Of a stretch of DNA of 64,000 nucleotides, positions 1 to 9,800 are shown piece after piece. The notes beneath the pieces were generated by a model. That model had not been told where the DNA came from. It saw only the letters and a program-made list of their open reading frames with translations, and did no database searches. The DNA is from Aquiflexum gelatinilyticum. GTDB lineage: Bacteria; Bacteroidota; Bacteroidia; Cytophagales; Cyclobacteriaceae. Every line of letters starts with the position of its first letter. The first letter of the stretch is position 1. Both the position numbers and the translations under genes were made by a program. The stretch is from positions 124,001 through 188,000 of the forward strand of contig NZ_JANSUY010000013.1 in the NCBI RefSeq assembly GCF_024741135.1, in the 5' to 3' direction.

Positions 1-2821
1 TCTCCTCTACCGTATTTCGGCTGATGAATTTATAGATAATGACTTTGTTTTCCTGACCTATCCTATGTGCCCTGTCTATGGCTTGGGCTTCCACGGCAGG
101 ATTCCACCAAGGGTCGAGTAAAAAGACATATTCTGCTTTGGTCAGGTTCAGTCCAACGCCACCAGCCTTGAGTGAAATCAGGAAAATCTTGACTTCATCA
201 TTTTGCTGAAAAGACTGTACTTGGGCCTGACGGTCCTTGGTGGTACCATCAAGGTAAGCGTATTTGATATTTTCTTTTTCCAGGTATTCTTTGACAATAG
301 CCAAATGTCTGACGAATTGACTAAAAACAAGCACTTTATGTCCTTCACTGACCGTAGATTCGATCATGTGGGTCACATCTTCCATTTTGCCGGAATCACC
401 TGTATAGTCTTTATCGGTCAACCTTGGATGATTGGCCAACTGCCTCAGCTGTGTCAATCCCCTTAACAAAGCAAACTGCTGGTTTTTCATACCGGGAATT
501 GACATTTCCTTGACAATCTTTTCTCTATAATACCCTTTCACTTCTTCATATGCCTTTTCCTGCTCAGGTGTCATAGTGGAATATTTGACGTTGATCACTT
601 TCTCCGGCAAGTCAGTGGCTACCTGACTTTTTAACCTTCGCAGGATAAAAGGCTTGATCATCGCATGCAGTTTGGCTGCTTTGTCCTGGTCATTCTTCTT
701 CTCTATAGGCAATAAAAACTGTTTTTTGAACATGTTTTGATTACCCAAAAGACCTCTGTTGATAAAATTCATCTGTGACCAAAGGTCCATAGTTCCATTC
801 TCTACGGGGGTTCCTGTCAAGATCAACCTCTGTCTACAAGTCAGTTCATTTACTGCCTTGGCGATAATGCTACCAGGGTTTTTGATCGCCTGTGATTCGT
901 CCAAAATGACATAATTAAAATAGAATCCTTTCAGCAAGTCCACGTCCATTCGGGTGATCCCATAAGAAGTAAGCACAAGGTCATATTTTGCAAAACGGCT
1001 GATGTCCTTGATTCTCTGGCTGCCTGTGTATGTGAGGATTTTCAGCTTTGGGGTAAATTTTCTGGCTTCCAATTCCCAATTGTAAATCAAGGAAGTCGGC
1101 ATGACAAGCAAAGAAGTGGTTTCCGGATGTTGCTCTTTTTCATGAGCCAAAAGAGCCAAAGTCTGAACAGTTTTTCCCAATCCCATATCATCCGCGAGAC
1201 ATCCTCCAAATCGGAATTCGTTCAAAAACCGCATCCAATTATAACCTGCTTTCTGATAAGGTCTCAATACCCCTTTGAAAGTAAGCGGTAAATCATAATC
1301 CTCAATTTGATTGAAATTTCTAAGCTTTTCGAGCTTTTGACTCAGCTTAAGTTTTAATAGATTGCCTGTTTGCAGCTCTTGGGCAAGGGCGATATGGTGT
1401 TTTTTGAGTACGAGAGATTGCTGGGAGGAATCATGCTCATGCTCCTCCATGAAAGCAAACATCTCCGAATAATTGACAAACCATGAATTGGGAATGACCG
1501 CGATCTCTCCGTTAGGTAATTCAAATTCAGTCTTTCCCTGAAGCAAAAGTCTTCTGATCTTATTGAATGGGATCTCAAATGAACCAAATCTAATCACCGC
1601 ATGCACGTCAAACCAATCAATGTTTTCTTTGACTTCTACAGAAATATTGGCATGCCCGATAAAATACCTTTTCCCTTTTTGGGTGGGCGCTTGTTGGATA
1701 CGGATTCCCATCTCCTCCAAGTTGTCTTTATAAGCATTGATCCACCCAAATGCCTTGGATTTACAAATCGAATACCGGGCATGCTTGACAGGCAGACCAA
1801 GGTCTTTGAGGTAATCCCCGTAGGATTTTTCCTTGTCTAGGTCTCTAATTACTTTGTGAAAAATATAATTGTCTCCAATTTGTTCCAACTCTACATTATT
1901 GGATGCTTTTTCTTCAGATCTGAACGCATAATCCCCATATTGGAATTGCAAATCAAAAACTATTTTATCTTCCTCTTCTTCTTCCAATTTATTTCCAAAA
2001 AGATCGGTTTTTGGACTCGAAGGCAAGTCACTCAAACTCAATACCGGTCTTGGCAAAGACCTTTCGACTTTGATATCAAATCCTTTTGCATAGACATCAA
2101 AGGAAGCGACAAGTTGGGTCACGAACTTTTTGTAATACTGATCTTCAACCTTCCTCGGGATTACAATGAACTTTTTGTTGAGAAAGGGTTGAAGTTTTTT
2201 GCCGTCCACCCCTTTTTTAAAACTGTATAAATTGTAATCGACCACCAACCAGGCAGGTTCGTGACAGATCAGATAAGCATTTCGGTATTGCCATTCAAGT
2301 GGAGCATCTCTGTATTTGATGGTGGGAAAATAATGTGTATTGTCCTCATTCCTTCTAAAATGAAAAAGTACCGCTGCTTTCTCAGGCATAATATTGATTT
2401 CTCTCCAGATCGGATTACCATCATTGCCCATCTCAAAAAAACGCTTCCCTTTCAGATTTTCCAGAACTTTGGCCCTCAAACTTTCAAGTTTGTGTTCGAT
2501 CAATTCCTGGACTACCTTGTTTTCCGTCTTGGGATCGTAGATCTTCCTAAGGTATTCTTTTGGTTTAAGTTTCTTGGTGTCGAATTTTTTGACAATAGCT
2601 TCCTGCTGCATGTCATCCATCCACTTTATCAACTTAAAGTCCGTCTCGTCAAGGCCAGAAGAGAACTCTGGTGCGTTAACATGAGAAATATTCTGATGCG
2701 CAAATGAAAGCCTCCCCTTTTCATCCAATTGAACCACAAATGACTCGAACAGCAGTCCAAGGAATTCATGACTGAATAAGGAATATATAATTTGAAACGG
2801 TTTTTCTGGGGATACTTTCAT
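1..2821 (-). CDS. SNF2-family DEAD/DEAH-box helicase, C-terminus cut by window edge
   Basis: This is a SNF2-type ATP-dependent DNA translocase, probably acting in chromosome remodelling or transcription recycling. The minus-strand reading frame is open from an ATG at 2821 to the window edge (about 940 codons). A Walker A motif ADDMGLGKT lies near residue 543, a DESQ Walker B near 640, LTGTPVEN near 665, and the helicase C-terminal motifs SLKAGGVGLNLT (about 882) and AHRIGQ (about 920). Only the last few dozen residues should be missing. The first 500 or so residues have no motif I recognise, as is usual for long bacterial SNF2 proteins. It is divergent from the membrane-protein gene at 3028. 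The family call is firm; the cellular role is inferred. Confidence 0.95.
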   Translation of the reverse strand, partial: MKVSPEKPFQIIYSLFSHEFLGLLFESFVVQLDEKGRLSFAHQNISHVNAPEFSSGLDETDFKLIKWMDDMQQEAIVKKFDTKKLKPKEYLRKIYDPKTENKVVQELIEHKLESLRAKVLENLKGKRFFEMGNDGNPIWREINIMPEKAAVLFHFRRNEDNTHYFPTIKYRDAPLEWQYRNAYLICHEPAWLVVDYNLYSFKKGVDGKKLQPFLNKKFIVIPRKVEDQYYKKFVTQLVASFDVYAKGFDIKVERSLPRPVLSLSDLPSSPKTDLFGNKLEEEEEDKIVFDLQFQYGDYAFRSEEKASNNVELEQIGDNYIFHKVIRDLDKEKSYGDYLKDLGLPVKHARYSICKSKAFGWINAYKDNLEEMGIRIQQAPTQKGKRYFIGHANISVEVKENIDWFDVHAVIRFGSFEIPFNKIRRLLLQGKTEFELPNGEIAVIPNSWFVNYSEMFAFMEEHEHDSSQQSLVLKKHHIALAQELQTGNLLKLKLSQKLEKLRNFNQIEDYDLPLTFKGVLRPYQKAGYNWMRFLNEFRFGGCLADDMGLGKTVQTLALLAHEKEQHPETTSLLVMPTSLIYNWELEARKFTPKLKILTYTGSQRIKDISRFAKYDLVLTSYGITRMDVDLLKGFYFNYVILDESQAIKNPGSIIAKAVNELTCRQRLILTGTPVENGTMDLWSQMNFINRGLLGNQNMFKKQFLLPIEKKNDQDKAAKLHAMIKPFILRRLKSQVATDLPEKVINVKYSTMTPEQEKAYEEVKGYYREKIVKEMSIPGMKNQQFALLRGLTQLRQLANHPRLTDKDYTGDSGKMEDVTHMIESTVSEGHKVLVFSQFVRHLAIVKEYLEKENIKYAYLDGTTKDRQAQVQSFQQNDEVKIFLISLKAGGVGLNLTKAEYVFLLDPWWNPAVEAQAIDRAHRIGQENKVIIYKFISRNTVEE

Positions 2822-3027
2822 AGCTTTAAAATCAATCAACGGAACAAATCCGTCAACCAAGACAGTTTTTTGCAATAAAACTAGCCCGAAAAATACAGAA
2901 TAATTTTCAGTATAAAAATAAATGGGATTAAGATTTGGGCATTCAAATTTGCACAGTTTGGATATCTGATTAATAGTTAAAATATTAGCTCTCAACTTTA
3001 GTATTTTCCAAAAAGTAAAAAACCCAA

Positions 3028-3711
3028 ATGAAACAGTACCTTGAAATTTTTACCCTGAGTCATGTGTTTTTTGGTTCAATTGCTTTGTTGTCAGGAGTCT
3101 TGGCCATAATTTTTAAAAAAGGAGGAAAGGGCCACAATTCGGCTGGAAAAATCTATTATTGGTCGATGATTGGAATAGGCATAACTGCCTTTGGTATAGC
3201 CATCCCAAAAGGAAACCTTTTTCTCCTGATGGTCGGTGGATTCAGTACCTATATGACCTTGACCGGTTATCGATTTTTACAGTTTAGGAGAAACCCCAAA
3301 CTGAAGTTCGGATTTTGGGATTATATTTTTATTGGAGTTGGATTTCTCACTGTATTGATTCCCTCAGGATACATTATTCAACTTGATTGGAAAAATACCG
3401 GTGGAATTTTGATTGTGTTTTTTGTTTTCAGTGCTATCCTGATCTCCATGCTGACCACTGATCTTTTCCATGCTAAGAAGCATTCTACTTATCCCAAAGG
3501 ATGGTTTCTTAATAGGCATATCAGCCGGATGATGGGGGCATTCATCGCGACAGTGACAGCATTTTTAGTCCAAAACTGGCAAACAGACCAGATCGTTATT
3601 GCCTGGTTATTGCCCACTGTGATTTTTGTGCCATTGATTATCTACTTTACAAAAAAATTCAAAGTCACCTCAAAGCAATTAAAACCGCAAATGCCCACCC
3701 AAAATTCCTGA
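3028..3711 (+). CDS. DUF2306-like multipass membrane protein
   Basis: This 227-residue protein is strongly hydrophobic, with about seven predicted membrane segments (roughly residues 10-30, 43-60, 64-85, 98-118, 125-145, 168-186, 190-208). The N-terminal pattern HVFFGSIALLSG followed by KKGGKGHNSAGKIYY resembles the DUF2306 family of predicted membrane proteins, in which a His in the first helix and an H..G motif after a basic loop are conserved. No catalytic function is known for that family. The gene stands alone between the divergent SNF2 gene and the permease at 3774, 62 bp downstream, and may be co-transcribed with the latter. The family assignment is from memory of the pattern and is moderately sure. 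Confidence 0.8.
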   Translation: MKQYLEIFTLSHVFFGSIALLSGVLAIIFKKGGKGHNSAGKIYYWSMIGIGITAFGIAIPKGNLFLLMVGGFSTYMTLTGYRFLQFRRNPKLKFGFWDYIFIGVGFLTVLIPSGYIIQLDWKNTGGILIVFFVFSAILISMLTTDLFHAKKHSTYPKGWFLNRHISRMMGAFIATVTAFLVQNWQTDQIVIAWLLPTVIFVPLIIYFTKKFKVTSKQLKPQMPTQNS

Positions 3712-3773
3712 TTTTGAAATACGGGAAATAAATTGAAATTTGGTCCGATGGGTAACTCTCAAATTATTTTATT

Positions 3774-5246
3774 ATGACAAAGCCAACGCTTACCAGGCAG
3801 CTTGGGTTGATGGGACTAGTGGCTACCGGAGTCTGTTCCATGCTTGGCGCGTCGATCAATGTTGTACCTTTTATGATCCAGCGGCACGTTCCGGGAATCG
3901 GGCCTTATGTATTACCTGCATTTATATTCGCAGCAATTCCTGCACTATTGGCTGCATTTGCCTATAGTATTCTCGCTACAGCCATGCCCAGGGCCGGCGG
4001 AAGTTATGTCTATGCGAGCCGTGGACTTAATCCTTATTTGGGTTTTGTGGCGAGCTTTTCCCAATGGTTTGGACTCTCTATCGTCATCGGAGTGGTGGCT
4101 TATGTGACAGTTCCTTTCTTGAGGGATATTGCTACAGCATTGGAATGGACTTCATTGGCAGCACTATTGGAAACCGGGCTTATCAGGGTGACCTTAGCTT
4201 TGGTTTTGGTATGGCTTTTTGTTTATGTCAATATCCGAGGTGCAAGTCTTTATGAAAAGACGGTTATTCCACTGATGGTCTTGATGTTTGTGATGGGAGG
4301 AGTAGTAATCGTAGCCGGATTTTCATTCACACAAATAGATTTTGCACAATCAATATTGGAAAAAGAAGGAAGAGATATCTCACCTTCATTTGGAGCAGAC
4401 TTCCACTTGCCTACTTTCCTTTCAGCAGGGGCTTTGTTGTTTGCAAGTTTTATTGGATTTGACAGCATTGCACAGGCGGGAGGAGAGGCCAAGAATCCCA
4501 CCAAAAGACTCCCCTTGGCAATAGCATTGACCATCCTGATAGTAGGCGGTTACTATATGCTTTTCACCAGCGCTGTCTATCATGCTGTACCTTGGTCTTT
4601 TGTAGCTGAAGAAGCTTCCCAAAAAGACATCACAGCTCCTGGATTGATGGGTTATTTGCTTCCATCAGGTTTGACAGTAGTGATTGTCGCCGGAGCAGCG
4701 ATTGCTTTGATCAATGACCTTCCCGCTATGCTGCTTTCAGTTTCGAGGCTGATGTTTGCCTGGGCAGAGGATGGTATCTTTCCCAAATATTTCACTAAAA
4801 TCCACCCGCGGTTCCACACGCCGTATGCGGCAATAATACTAAGCGGGGTCATGGCAAGCATAGGGATCTTGGGAAGCCATTTTGCGGGCGATTTCTTTTT
4901 GGGCATTGATATCATGGTGACCTCCATGATGGTGAATTTTCTCTTGATGTGTGTGACTTTATTGACTATTGACAAAGTAAATCCCACATTGGCTTCGGAT
5001 ATCAAAATCATAAAGAACAAAAAAATCAGGATAGCATTGGGTTGGACAGGGACATTGGTTTTGACCTTTTTTCTCGCAATCCACACTTGGAAAGACATTA
5101 AAAGCAGCGCAGAAGCTTGGTATTTCCATTCTACTCCGATATGGATGATTGTAATGGGCCTTGCCTCTTTGGTCTTTTATTTTAAACTGAACCAATTGAA
5201 ATCCAAAGGAATAGACACCAACTCTCTATTTGAAAAATTGCCCTGA
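3774..5246 (+). CDS. APC-family amino acid permease
   Basis: The 490-residue product is an integral inner-membrane transporter of the amino acid-polyamine-organocation superfamily, with about 12 hydrophobic helices. The first helix carries the substrate-binding glycine-rich pattern GLVATGVCSMLGASINVVP, and the sixth-helix region FIGFDSIAQAGGEAKNPTK is typical of the family. It most likely takes up an amino acid or related amine using a proton or sodium gradient. The next gene, an aldo/keto reductase-RidA fusion, begins 1 bp after its stop, so the two are almost certainly one transcription unit. This suggests that the imported substrate is metabolised by that enzyme. The specific substrate cannot be read from the sequence. 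Confidence 0.93.
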   Translation: MTKPTLTRQLGLMGLVATGVCSMLGASINVVPFMIQRHVPGIGPYVLPAFIFAAIPALLAAFAYSILATAMPRAGGSYVYASRGLNPYLGFVASFSQWFGLSIVIGVVAYVTVPFLRDIATALEWTSLAALLETGLIRVTLALVLVWLFVYVNIRGASLYEKTVIPLMVLMFVMGGVVIVAGFSFTQIDFAQSILEKEGRDISPSFGADFHLPTFLSAGALLFASFIGFDSIAQAGGEAKNPTKRLPLAIALTILIVGGYYMLFTSAVYHAVPWSFVAEEASQKDITAPGLMGYLLPSGLTVVIVAGAAIALINDLPAMLLSVSRLMFAWAEDGIFPKYFTKIHPRFHTPYAAIILSGVMASIGILGSHFAGDFFLGIDIMVTSMMVNFLLMCVTLLTIDKVNPTLASDIKIIKNKKIRIALGWTGTLVLTFFLAIHTWKDIKSSAEAWYFHSTPIWMIVMGLASLVFYFKLNQLKSKGIDTNSLFEKLP

Positions 5247-5247
5247 C

Positions 5248-6711
5248 ATGAAAAAGACGAATGATTTATATACCGAATTGGCTCCTGATTTTACTATTTC
5301 AAAAGTATTGACCGGACTTTGGCAGATCGCCGACATGGAAAAGGATGGCAATATCCTTGATCCGAATGCCACTTCACTTACCATGGCGCCATATGTGGAA
5401 GCGGGGCTGACTACCTTTGACATGGCGGACCATTATGGTTCGGCAGAAATCATCGCGGGAACTTTCAAAAACACTCACCCCATCGGCAAAAAAGCTACGC
5501 TTTTGACCAAGTGGGTTCCCAAACCCGGCAAATCAAGCCTCGAAGAAACAAGAGCCGCGATCCAGATTTCCCTTGACCGACTTCAGACAAAACAGGTTGA
5601 TCTGATGCAGTTCCATGCCTGGAGTTACACAGACCCGGCTTGGCTGGACCAATTGTTTTGGCTGAAAGAATTGAAGGAAGAAGGATTGATCAAGCATATC
5701 GGGCTGACCAATTTTGATTCGGTCCATTTGCGGATTGCATGCGCATCGGGGATTCCGATAGTATCCAATCAGATTTGTCATTCACTCATCGACCAAAGGG
5801 CTTCAGGTGAAATGACAAAAGTCTGTCAGGAATATGGCATAAAAATCCTTGCTTTCGGGACCTTGGCAGGTGGATTCCTATCTGAAAAATGGTTGGGAAA
5901 AACGGAACCGCTTTTGGAAAATGAAGCGACTTGGTCCCAGATGAAATACAAAAGATTCATTGATGCGGCAGGAGGTTGGGCAAAATTCCAACATCTTTTA
6001 GAGACCGTTGCAGGAATAGCTGAAAAACACCAAGTTTCCATTGCCAATGTGGCCACCAAATTCATCCTTGAGCAGCCTCAGGTAGGTGGAGTCATCATCG
6101 GTGCCAGATTGGGACAAAGCGCCCATATAGAAGAAACGATGAAACTATTTTCCTTTTCGCTATCAGAAAAAGACAAAGCCACTATTCAAGAGGCACAATC
6201 GATATTGACTCCGATTCCCGGAGACTGTGGAGACGAGTATAGGAAACCACCATTTCTTACCGCTTCAGGCGACCTCAGCCACCATCTTGATTCTTTTCCA
6301 AAACCTTTTGAAGTTAAAGAAGGAGCAAATGGAAGTTTACAGGTATTCAGCGGGACAGTTTGGGAAGGAATGGCCGGTTACAGCCGTGCTACAAGAAGGG
6401 GAAACAGGATCTCTGTCTCCGGAACCACCGCAACCCATGGTCATCGGATGATCGGGGGAAAAGACGCTGGGGCACAGGCACATTTTGTCCTTGATAAAAT
6501 CGAAGCGGCAATCACTTCACTTGGTGGAAAAATGGAAGATGTGATCCGCACCAGAATTTTTGTCAACAATATCAATGATTGGGAACCTGTAGCACGGGCT
6601 CATGGACAACGGTTTGCAGACATCCAACCCGCCAATACTTTGGTGGAAGCAAAATTGGTAGGAGAGGGGTATTTGGTAGAGATAGAGGCAGAGGCGGAAG
6701 TTGGTAGTTAG
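5248..6711 (+). CDS. Aldo/keto reductase fused to a RidA (YjgF/UK114) domain
   Basis: Two domains are fused. Residues about 10-325 are an NADPH-type aldo/keto reductase with the catalytic tetrad visible as FDMADHYG (Asp and Tyr), LLTKW (Lys) and QFHAW (His). Residues about 345-487 are a RidA-like trimerising domain (ISVSGTTATHG, RTRIFVNNINDWEPVA, LVEIEAEAEV). Classical RidA enzymes hydrolyse enamine/imine intermediates with an Arg in PARS or PART; here the matching position reads PANT, so Asn replaces the key Arg and imine deaminase activity is doubtful. An in-frame ATG at 5230 would overlap the permease; ATG 5248 directly follows the permease stop and is preferred. The permease coupling suggests amino-compound catabolism. 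The domains are firm; the reaction is unknown. Confidence 0.92.
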   Translation: MKKTNDLYTELAPDFTISKVLTGLWQIADMEKDGNILDPNATSLTMAPYVEAGLTTFDMADHYGSAEIIAGTFKNTHPIGKKATLLTKWVPKPGKSSLEETRAAIQISLDRLQTKQVDLMQFHAWSYTDPAWLDQLFWLKELKEEGLIKHIGLTNFDSVHLRIACASGIPIVSNQICHSLIDQRASGEMTKVCQEYGIKILAFGTLAGGFLSEKWLGKTEPLLENEATWSQMKYKRFIDAAGGWAKFQHLLETVAGIAEKHQVSIANVATKFILEQPQVGGVIIGARLGQSAHIEETMKLFSFSLSEKDKATIQEAQSILTPIPGDCGDEYRKPPFLTASGDLSHHLDSFPKPFEVKEGANGSLQVFSGTVWEGMAGYSRATRRGNRISVSGTTATHGHRMIGGKDAGAQAHFVLDKIEAAITSLGGKMEDVIRTRIFVNNINDWEPVARAHGQRFADIQPANTLVEAKLVGEGYLVEIEAEAEVGS

Positions 6712-6746
6712 AAGGTTAAAAAGTTTTTAAAGTTTCAAGGTTGGTT
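6706..6746. repeat. Imperfect A/T-rich tandem array downstream of the AKR-RidA gene
   Basis: Overlapping and following the stop codon there are several GTT-led units of about eight bases (GTTAGAAG, GTTAAAAA, GTTTTTAAA, GTTTCAAG, GTT). The units are imperfect. Similar arrays of short GTTnnAAG-type units occur between genes in related genomes, which is recollection and not a computed result. Confidence 0.4.
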
Positions 6747-6768
6747 TAAAGATCGGTGTTTTCTAAAA

Positions 6769-6796
6769 TTGCCATTTTTTCGGGACCCTAACTTTT
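6769..6796 (+). promoter_or_regulatory. Candidate Bacteroidetes-type promoter for the macroglobulin-like gene
   Basis: TTG at 6769-6771 is followed after 17 nt by TAACTTTT at 6789-6796, one mismatch from the TAnnTTTG -7 consensus. Transcription would start about 75 nt before the ATG at 6878. The match is weak. Confidence 0.25.
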
Positions 6797-6877
6797 CTTA
6801 GTTAAAAATTACGTAGATTAGTTTTCAGTTCAGGCTTCATTTGAAAAGGTCGAATTCGCCGGTATTGGGACTTGCCT

Positions 6878-9800
6878 ATGAAAAAAATTTACCTTCTCCT
6901 CCATATAGCTTCCCTGTTTCAGATTGCTTTCATAATTTTTCTTGTGCCAAAGCTAAGCTTTGGCCAAAATTTGCTAAACAGCAAACAGACAAGCCATTTT
7001 TCATACATATACAAAATAACTGACCTTGAAGCCGAAGTTATTTACACCTCCGGCGAAAAAGGAATCAAGGAATCATTTTTTCATACTTTGATTGATTCAT
7101 TTCCTATGAGTGAAGAATATCAAGGTGATTTACCTGATGGTCATTATTTGAAAACTTTTGCTTTGAAAAACAGACAAAGGATTGAAATTACGTCAATACA
7201 ACCTGTAAGAATTTTTATTATCAAAAACGATAGGGATCTAAACATCCAAGTTTATGGGCCGGACGAAAAAATCATCAAAAAGGCCGAAGTAAGTGCTGAC
7301 GGGAAAAAACTAACCTTTGATCCCAAAACCGAATCTTACCAAGACAAAAAATCCAATAAAAGCGGGGTAGTTAAAGTTACATATGCAGGAAAAACGAGTT
7401 TCTTTTTTTTGGAAAAAAAACTGAATAATTCAACATTCAAAATCACCAAAAACAATATCCTCTACGGCACCCCAATCCGGTATGTCTGGATACCGGTAAG
7501 GTTTGTTCTTTTGATTCCGGTAGACGGATATAAGTCGATAAAAACCGGTTACGTCCAGGGTTCCATTTATAAGATTTCCGATTTTTTCCAAAGAGCTTAC
7601 CATAGCACTGCTTGTATTTTTGATGATTACCATTGCGATTGGAGAGATTACAGTTCATATGAATCACATGTGAAAGGCTATATGGTTTTTGACAAGCCTA
7701 AATACAAACCGTTGGATACCTTAAATATGAAGAGCTATTTGGTCAACAAAAGAGGCAAACCATATACCAATGAAGTAGAGTTAGAGCTGTATCAGGGTTC
7801 AGAAAAAAAATATTCCACAACGGTTCAACCGTTTCGGGAAGGAGCTTTTTCGTACAGTTTACACCTTCATGATTCCCTTAAACTCAAGCTGGACCAGTAT
7901 GCACAAATTCGCCTGCTTGACAAAAATAAGGATGAATTGATGTCAAGAAATTTAGAGATAGAAGAATATGAATTAAAGCGGAACAGTTTGGAAATCAGCT
8001 TATCCTCAGACATACATGTCAGGGGAAAGGAGCAAATTTTAACGCTATCTGCAAAAGACGAAAATGGACTAAGGATTAAAGATGGAAGGGTACAAATTTG
8101 GGTTTTCCCCCACCATCCCAAAATCTTTCACGACAGCATTGTCTTTTTACCTGATACATTACAGTTTCTTGAAAGGGAACTCTTGACTAATGGCCCAACA
8201 GAGATAGCTATTCCCGATTCCATTTTCCCTATGGTAGATTTGGACTATGCTATCAAGACAGTATTATTAAATGCTGAAAATGAACGCTTGGAGGAAAATA
8301 TTTCAGGGTTTTTCAAGGCTTTTGCCGAACCATTTTCCATGATGTTGGAAAATGATTCGCTATCTGTCAAATACAATAATCCGAAAGAATCAACTGAAAA
8401 AATCTTTCTCTTTGGAAGAGATTATTTCGGAAACAAAGAATTGGTGGAAAGCATATTACCCCCATTTAGAATTCCTTTCAACCCATTAATTTCAGAATAT
8501 ATTGTTGAATATTCAGGTAAAGATCAGGTGTTTTCAGTTGCAGAGGAAAGCGCAAAAGTCTCTGTGGTAACTTCCCGCAACCCTGAAGAGGTAACCTTTG
8601 CCATACAAAACCCCCGCAAAGTTCCTGTCACATACTTTTTATACTATGGCAATAATTTGGTTCAATCAGGTCAACAACCAAGTCAAGCAGTTCGAATCCG
8701 AAACAAGGGCGAAAAGAATTACTTTCTGTCACTGAATTACCTATGGGCAGGAGAAATACAATACCAAACCTATCAAATTCCTTTGCAGAAATACAGGCTG
8801 CAAATAAATTCTCAAGAGCCTGTATTAATTTATCCAGGCGAGGAAACTGATATCCAGATAGAAGTAAAAGATTATAAAAACCGCCCTGTGGAAGGGGTAG
8901 ACCTTACAGCTTTTGGATTGACCAAAAAATTCAATTTCGAAGCACCTTCCTTGCCTTCACTTGGAAAAAGTCCCAAAGGAAAAAAACTGATCAACAACTT
9001 CACCATTACCAACACTAAGCCTGACCTGATTGAGATACCTCTAAACTACCCTGCATGGAAGATAATGGCTTCCTTGGATTCAATATCATATTTTCAGTTT
9101 ATTTACCCAGAATCCAAACTGTATAGATTCGAACATCCTACTGAGAGTGGCTTGACGCAGTTTTCTCCATTCATACTTAAAAATGGGAATTTTGAGCCAG
9201 TTTCGGTTATTTATGTAGACAAGGTTCCGGTTTATTTCTATTGGAATACTATTCAGCAACCTTATTCTTTCCCCATTGATCCAGGGTATAGACAACTGAA
9301 ATTCCGATTGGAAGATCAGATCATAACTTTAGACAGTGTTTATTTTGAGGCCAATAAGCGGACGATTATTTCCATTGATCCTTCCCTTTATAAGGGTAAA
9401 ATGAATGTTGAAGAAGCTGAACTGGAATTTTCTCAAACGGAGAAAAACCACCTTTACAATTACATCTTTCCCTACAGAAACCCCTTTATCAGAGGCTTTT
9501 CTTATTTGAAGACAGACAAAAATGTGATCAACCTGGGTTTGGGTAATGGCCCAAATTCAAAAAAGACCTATTTGGCAGGTCCTGTCTATGGTTTTTTGGA
9601 TTTCAAATTAATCAACGGATTCACGACAGGCTTTCACCACGAACCTTATTATGAATATGACTTTAGGGAAGGCTTGCTCAAAATGAGATCTCTGAATGAA
9701 TATATCCTACCCACCCAATCCTCCAGGGTATCTATATCGCATCCATTAGGAGAACAGGTAATGACTGAGGAAAAATTGTTTGAACTTTGGCAGTCACACC

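Noticed and set aside
5230-5247. Upstream ATG for the AKR-RidA fusion
   Set aside because: It would overlap the permease by 17 bp. The ATG at 5248 follows the permease stop directly and starts a sequence that leads straight into the AKR domain.
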